A DNA stretch of 64,000 bases, from NCBI RefSeq assembly GCF_009604455.1, contig NZ_WEGL01000005.1, positions 124,001-188,000 on the forward strand, written 5' to 3'. The notes beneath the pieces were generated by a model. That model ran no database searches, was not told the DNA's origin, and saw only the letters and a program-made list of their open reading frames with translations. Every line of letters begins with the position of its first letter. The stretch's first letter is position 1. Below, piece after piece: positions 62,391 to 64,000 of this stretch. A program made the position numbers and the translations under genes. This stretch comes from Streptomyces sp. RB17. Its GTDB lineage: Bacteria > Actinomycetota > Actinomycetes > Streptomycetales > Streptomycetaceae.

Positions 62391-62633
62391 GCGGCCTGAC
62401 CGGGCCGACCGGCGCGTCGTCGTTCGCCGGAAGAGTGCTCCGACCGCCCCCGGGCACCCGGGCGGGGCCGGAAGCGAGACCACGTGATGAGATGATCTTC
62501 GTATGCGGTCACTACCATGTGGCCACAAGACAACCGTTCGACCGGCCCGTTCGCAGCGGGCCGGACGGGGTCGCCGATGCCAGGGACCGCTCCCCGGGCT
62601 GCGGTGATCTTCCTGTCCAGGAGGACCTTCCGC

Positions 62634-64000
62634 ATGTTCCGACGTATTGGCACCACTGTCGTCCGACATCCTGTCTGGACGATCGTGGCATGGCTGATTG
62701 CCGCGGTGGCGATCGTCGCCACCGCTCCGAGTCTGCCCTCGAACAGTGACGAGAGCAGCTTCCTGCCCAAGAGTTACGAATCCATCAAAGCCGCGGACCT
62801 CCAGCAGAAGGCGTTCCCCAGCGCCTTCACCCCGTCCGCGATCGCGCTGTACCAGCGCACGGACGGCGGCAGACTGACCGCCGCCGACAAGCAGGACATC
62901 GCCCGGATCACCACCGAACTGGGCGACAAGCACATCGACCAGGTGCAGAAGGTCGTCCCCGGCCCGCCGTCCAAGGACGGCAGGTATGACCTGACCCTGG
63001 TGCAGATGGACAGCAAGAACGCCGGCCAGCCCAAACAGGCGGACGCGGCCAAGGTGTTGCGCGACGACGTCAAGCAGTTGGCCAAGGGCACGCATCTCGA
63101 CGTCAAGCTCGGCGGTTCCGCCGCCCAGGCGCTCGACCAGCAGGACTCGTCCAAGCGAGGACAGGCGCTGATCGGCTTCGGCACCTTCGCGATCATCCTG
63201 GTGACCTTGCTGATCATCTTCCGGGCACCGATCCTGGCCGTCCTTCCCCTGGTGCTGATCGGCCTGGTGTCGGCCGTCGCCAACGGCCTGATCGCCTACG
63301 CCACCAAGCTGTTCGACCTGCAGGCCAACAGCTCGATCTCGTCGATCCTGATCGTCGTGCTCTTCGGCGTGGGCACGGACTACTTCCTGTTCCTGATGTT
63401 CCGTTACCGCGAGCGCCTGCGGGCCGGTGACGAACCCAAGCAGGCCATGGTCAACGCGGTCGACCGGGTCGGTGAGGCCATCGCCTCGGCGGCCGGCGCC
63501 GTCATCATCGCGTTCCTCGCCCTGGCGCTGTCCACACTGGGCTTCCTCAAGCAGATGGGCCCGGCGCTCGCGATCGCGGTGGCCGCCACCCTCGTGGCGG
63601 GCCTGACCCTGATCCCGGCCGTGGTCTCGCTGATCGGGCCGAAGATCTTCTGGCCCTCCAAGTCCTGGCAGAAGGAGCCGGAGAATGCCCGGTTCGCCGC
63701 GCTCGGCCGCGGTGTGCAGCGCCGTCCGTACCTGACCGCCGCGGCGTCCGGTCTCGTACTGGTCGTGCTGTCGCTCGGCATCCTGGGCTACCACGCCACG
63801 TTCGACCTGGCGGCGGGCTCCATGCCGAAGACCAAGGAGTCCATGGTCGTCCAGGACCAGATGCAGAAGGCGTACTCGGCGGGCGCCGCGGCCCCCACCG
63901 ACGTCTATCTGTCCAGCACCGACGGCAGGCCGCTGGACAAGGCCGACTTCGGCACGTACGCACGCAAGCTCGGGGCCGTGGACGGGGTCGCCGGCGCCCG
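62634..64000 (+). CDS. MMPL family transporter (5' part; runs past window end)
   Basis: The first 455 codons are present without a stop. A first helix VRHPVWTIVAWLIAAVAIVAT is followed by an extracytoplasmic porter domain (ESSFLPKSYESIKAADLQ), then a block of helices with GVGTDYFLFLMFRYRERL (the proton-relay Asp-Tyr) and EAIASAAGAVIIAFLALAL. A second porter domain starts at YHATFDLAAGSMPKT. This is an RND-type lipid or drug exporter. The ATG has AGGAGG 9 nt upstream. The promoter is in the 243-nt gap before it. Confidence 0.93.
   Translation, partial: MFRRIGTTVVRHPVWTIVAWLIAAVAIVATAPSLPSNSDESSFLPKSYESIKAADLQQKAFPSAFTPSAIALYQRTDGGRLTAADKQDIARITTELGDKHIDQVQKVVPGPPSKDGRYDLTLVQMDSKNAGQPKQADAAKVLRDDVKQLAKGTHLDVKLGGSAAQALDQQDSSKRGQALIGFGTFAIILVTLLIIFRAPILAVLPLVLIGLVSAVANGLIAYATKLFDLQANSSISSILIVVLFGVGTDYFLFLMFRYRERLRAGDEPKQAMVNAVDRVGEAIASAAGAVIIAFLALALSTLGFLKQMGPALAIAVAATLVAGLTLIPAVVSLIGPKIFWPSKSWQKEPENARFAALGRGVQRRPYLTAAASGLVLVVLSLGILGYHATFDLAAGSMPKTKESMVVQDQMQKAYSAGAAAPTDVYLSSTDGRPLDKADFGTYARKLGAVDGVAGA

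Overview
The window is about 72% G+C, with overlapping start and stop codons, many GTG starts and gene families typical of Streptomyces. I read it as chromosomal DNA of a Streptomyces or close relative. No rRNA, tRNA, CRISPR array or complete transposase gene was found.

Region 1 (0.3-15.1 kb) is a complete cluster for a high-affinity, actinobacterial-type (group 5, also called 1h) [NiFe] hydrogenase. Two operons face each other. The plus-strand arm (557-8483) carries hypX, a maturation protease, hypB, hypF, hypC, hypD and hypE. The minus-strand arm (15085-8504) carries a 513-residue unknown protein, hhyS, hhyL, a NifU-domain protein, a DUF5947 protein, two tiny unknown proteins and hypA. The arms meet at an 11-bp hairpin. 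Together they supply the enzyme subunits, Ni insertion (HypA, HypB), Fe(CN)2CO assembly (HypC, D, E, F, with HypX for CO) and C-terminal processing of the large subunit.

Region 2 (15.3-30.5 kb) is a mixed regulatory and envelope region: a LysR/DoxX divergent pair, a frameshifted SpoIIE-type phosphatase beside a truncated FUSC-type membrane protein, an SRPBCC protein, a secreted phosphoesterase, a NarL-type two-component system, an Lnt-like acyltransferase, a class A beta-lactamase-like protein, and a YraQ-type permease with its TIGR03943 partner.

Region 3 (30.9-39.5 kb) holds a secreted trypsin-like protease, a GlsB-type protein, an ArsR regulator, an LCP cell-wall ligase, a TatA paralogue, a class II glutamine amidotransferase, two TIGR01777 epimerases and a gamma-butyrolactone-receptor-like TetR. 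Four copies of the palindrome TTGCGCAA lie within 3.2 kb here, close to four different genes.

Region 4 (39.9-56.6 kb) has a methyltransferase, a PucR regulator divergent from an acyl-CoA ligase, a Tat-exported beta-propeller amidohydrolase, and a block of glycosyltransferases, a methyltransferase, a membrane molybdopterin oxidoreductase, an OmpR-type two-component system and a nucleotide-sugar epimerase. A 26-bp-period degenerate repeat array lies at 54.6-54.8 kb.

Region 5 (56.6-64 kb) has an SPW protein, a secreted SGNH esterase, an SDR/XRE divergent pair, two decayed genes, a CHMI-type isomerase, a 181-bp MITE-like element abutting the start of a maleylpyruvate-isomerase-like gene, and the 5' part of an MMPL transporter.

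Seven gene remnants (iron permease, PP2C, FUSC, BON, FMN reductase, MMPL, secreted unknown) indicate ongoing decay outside the hydrogenase cluster. Single frameshifts could also be sequencing errors.
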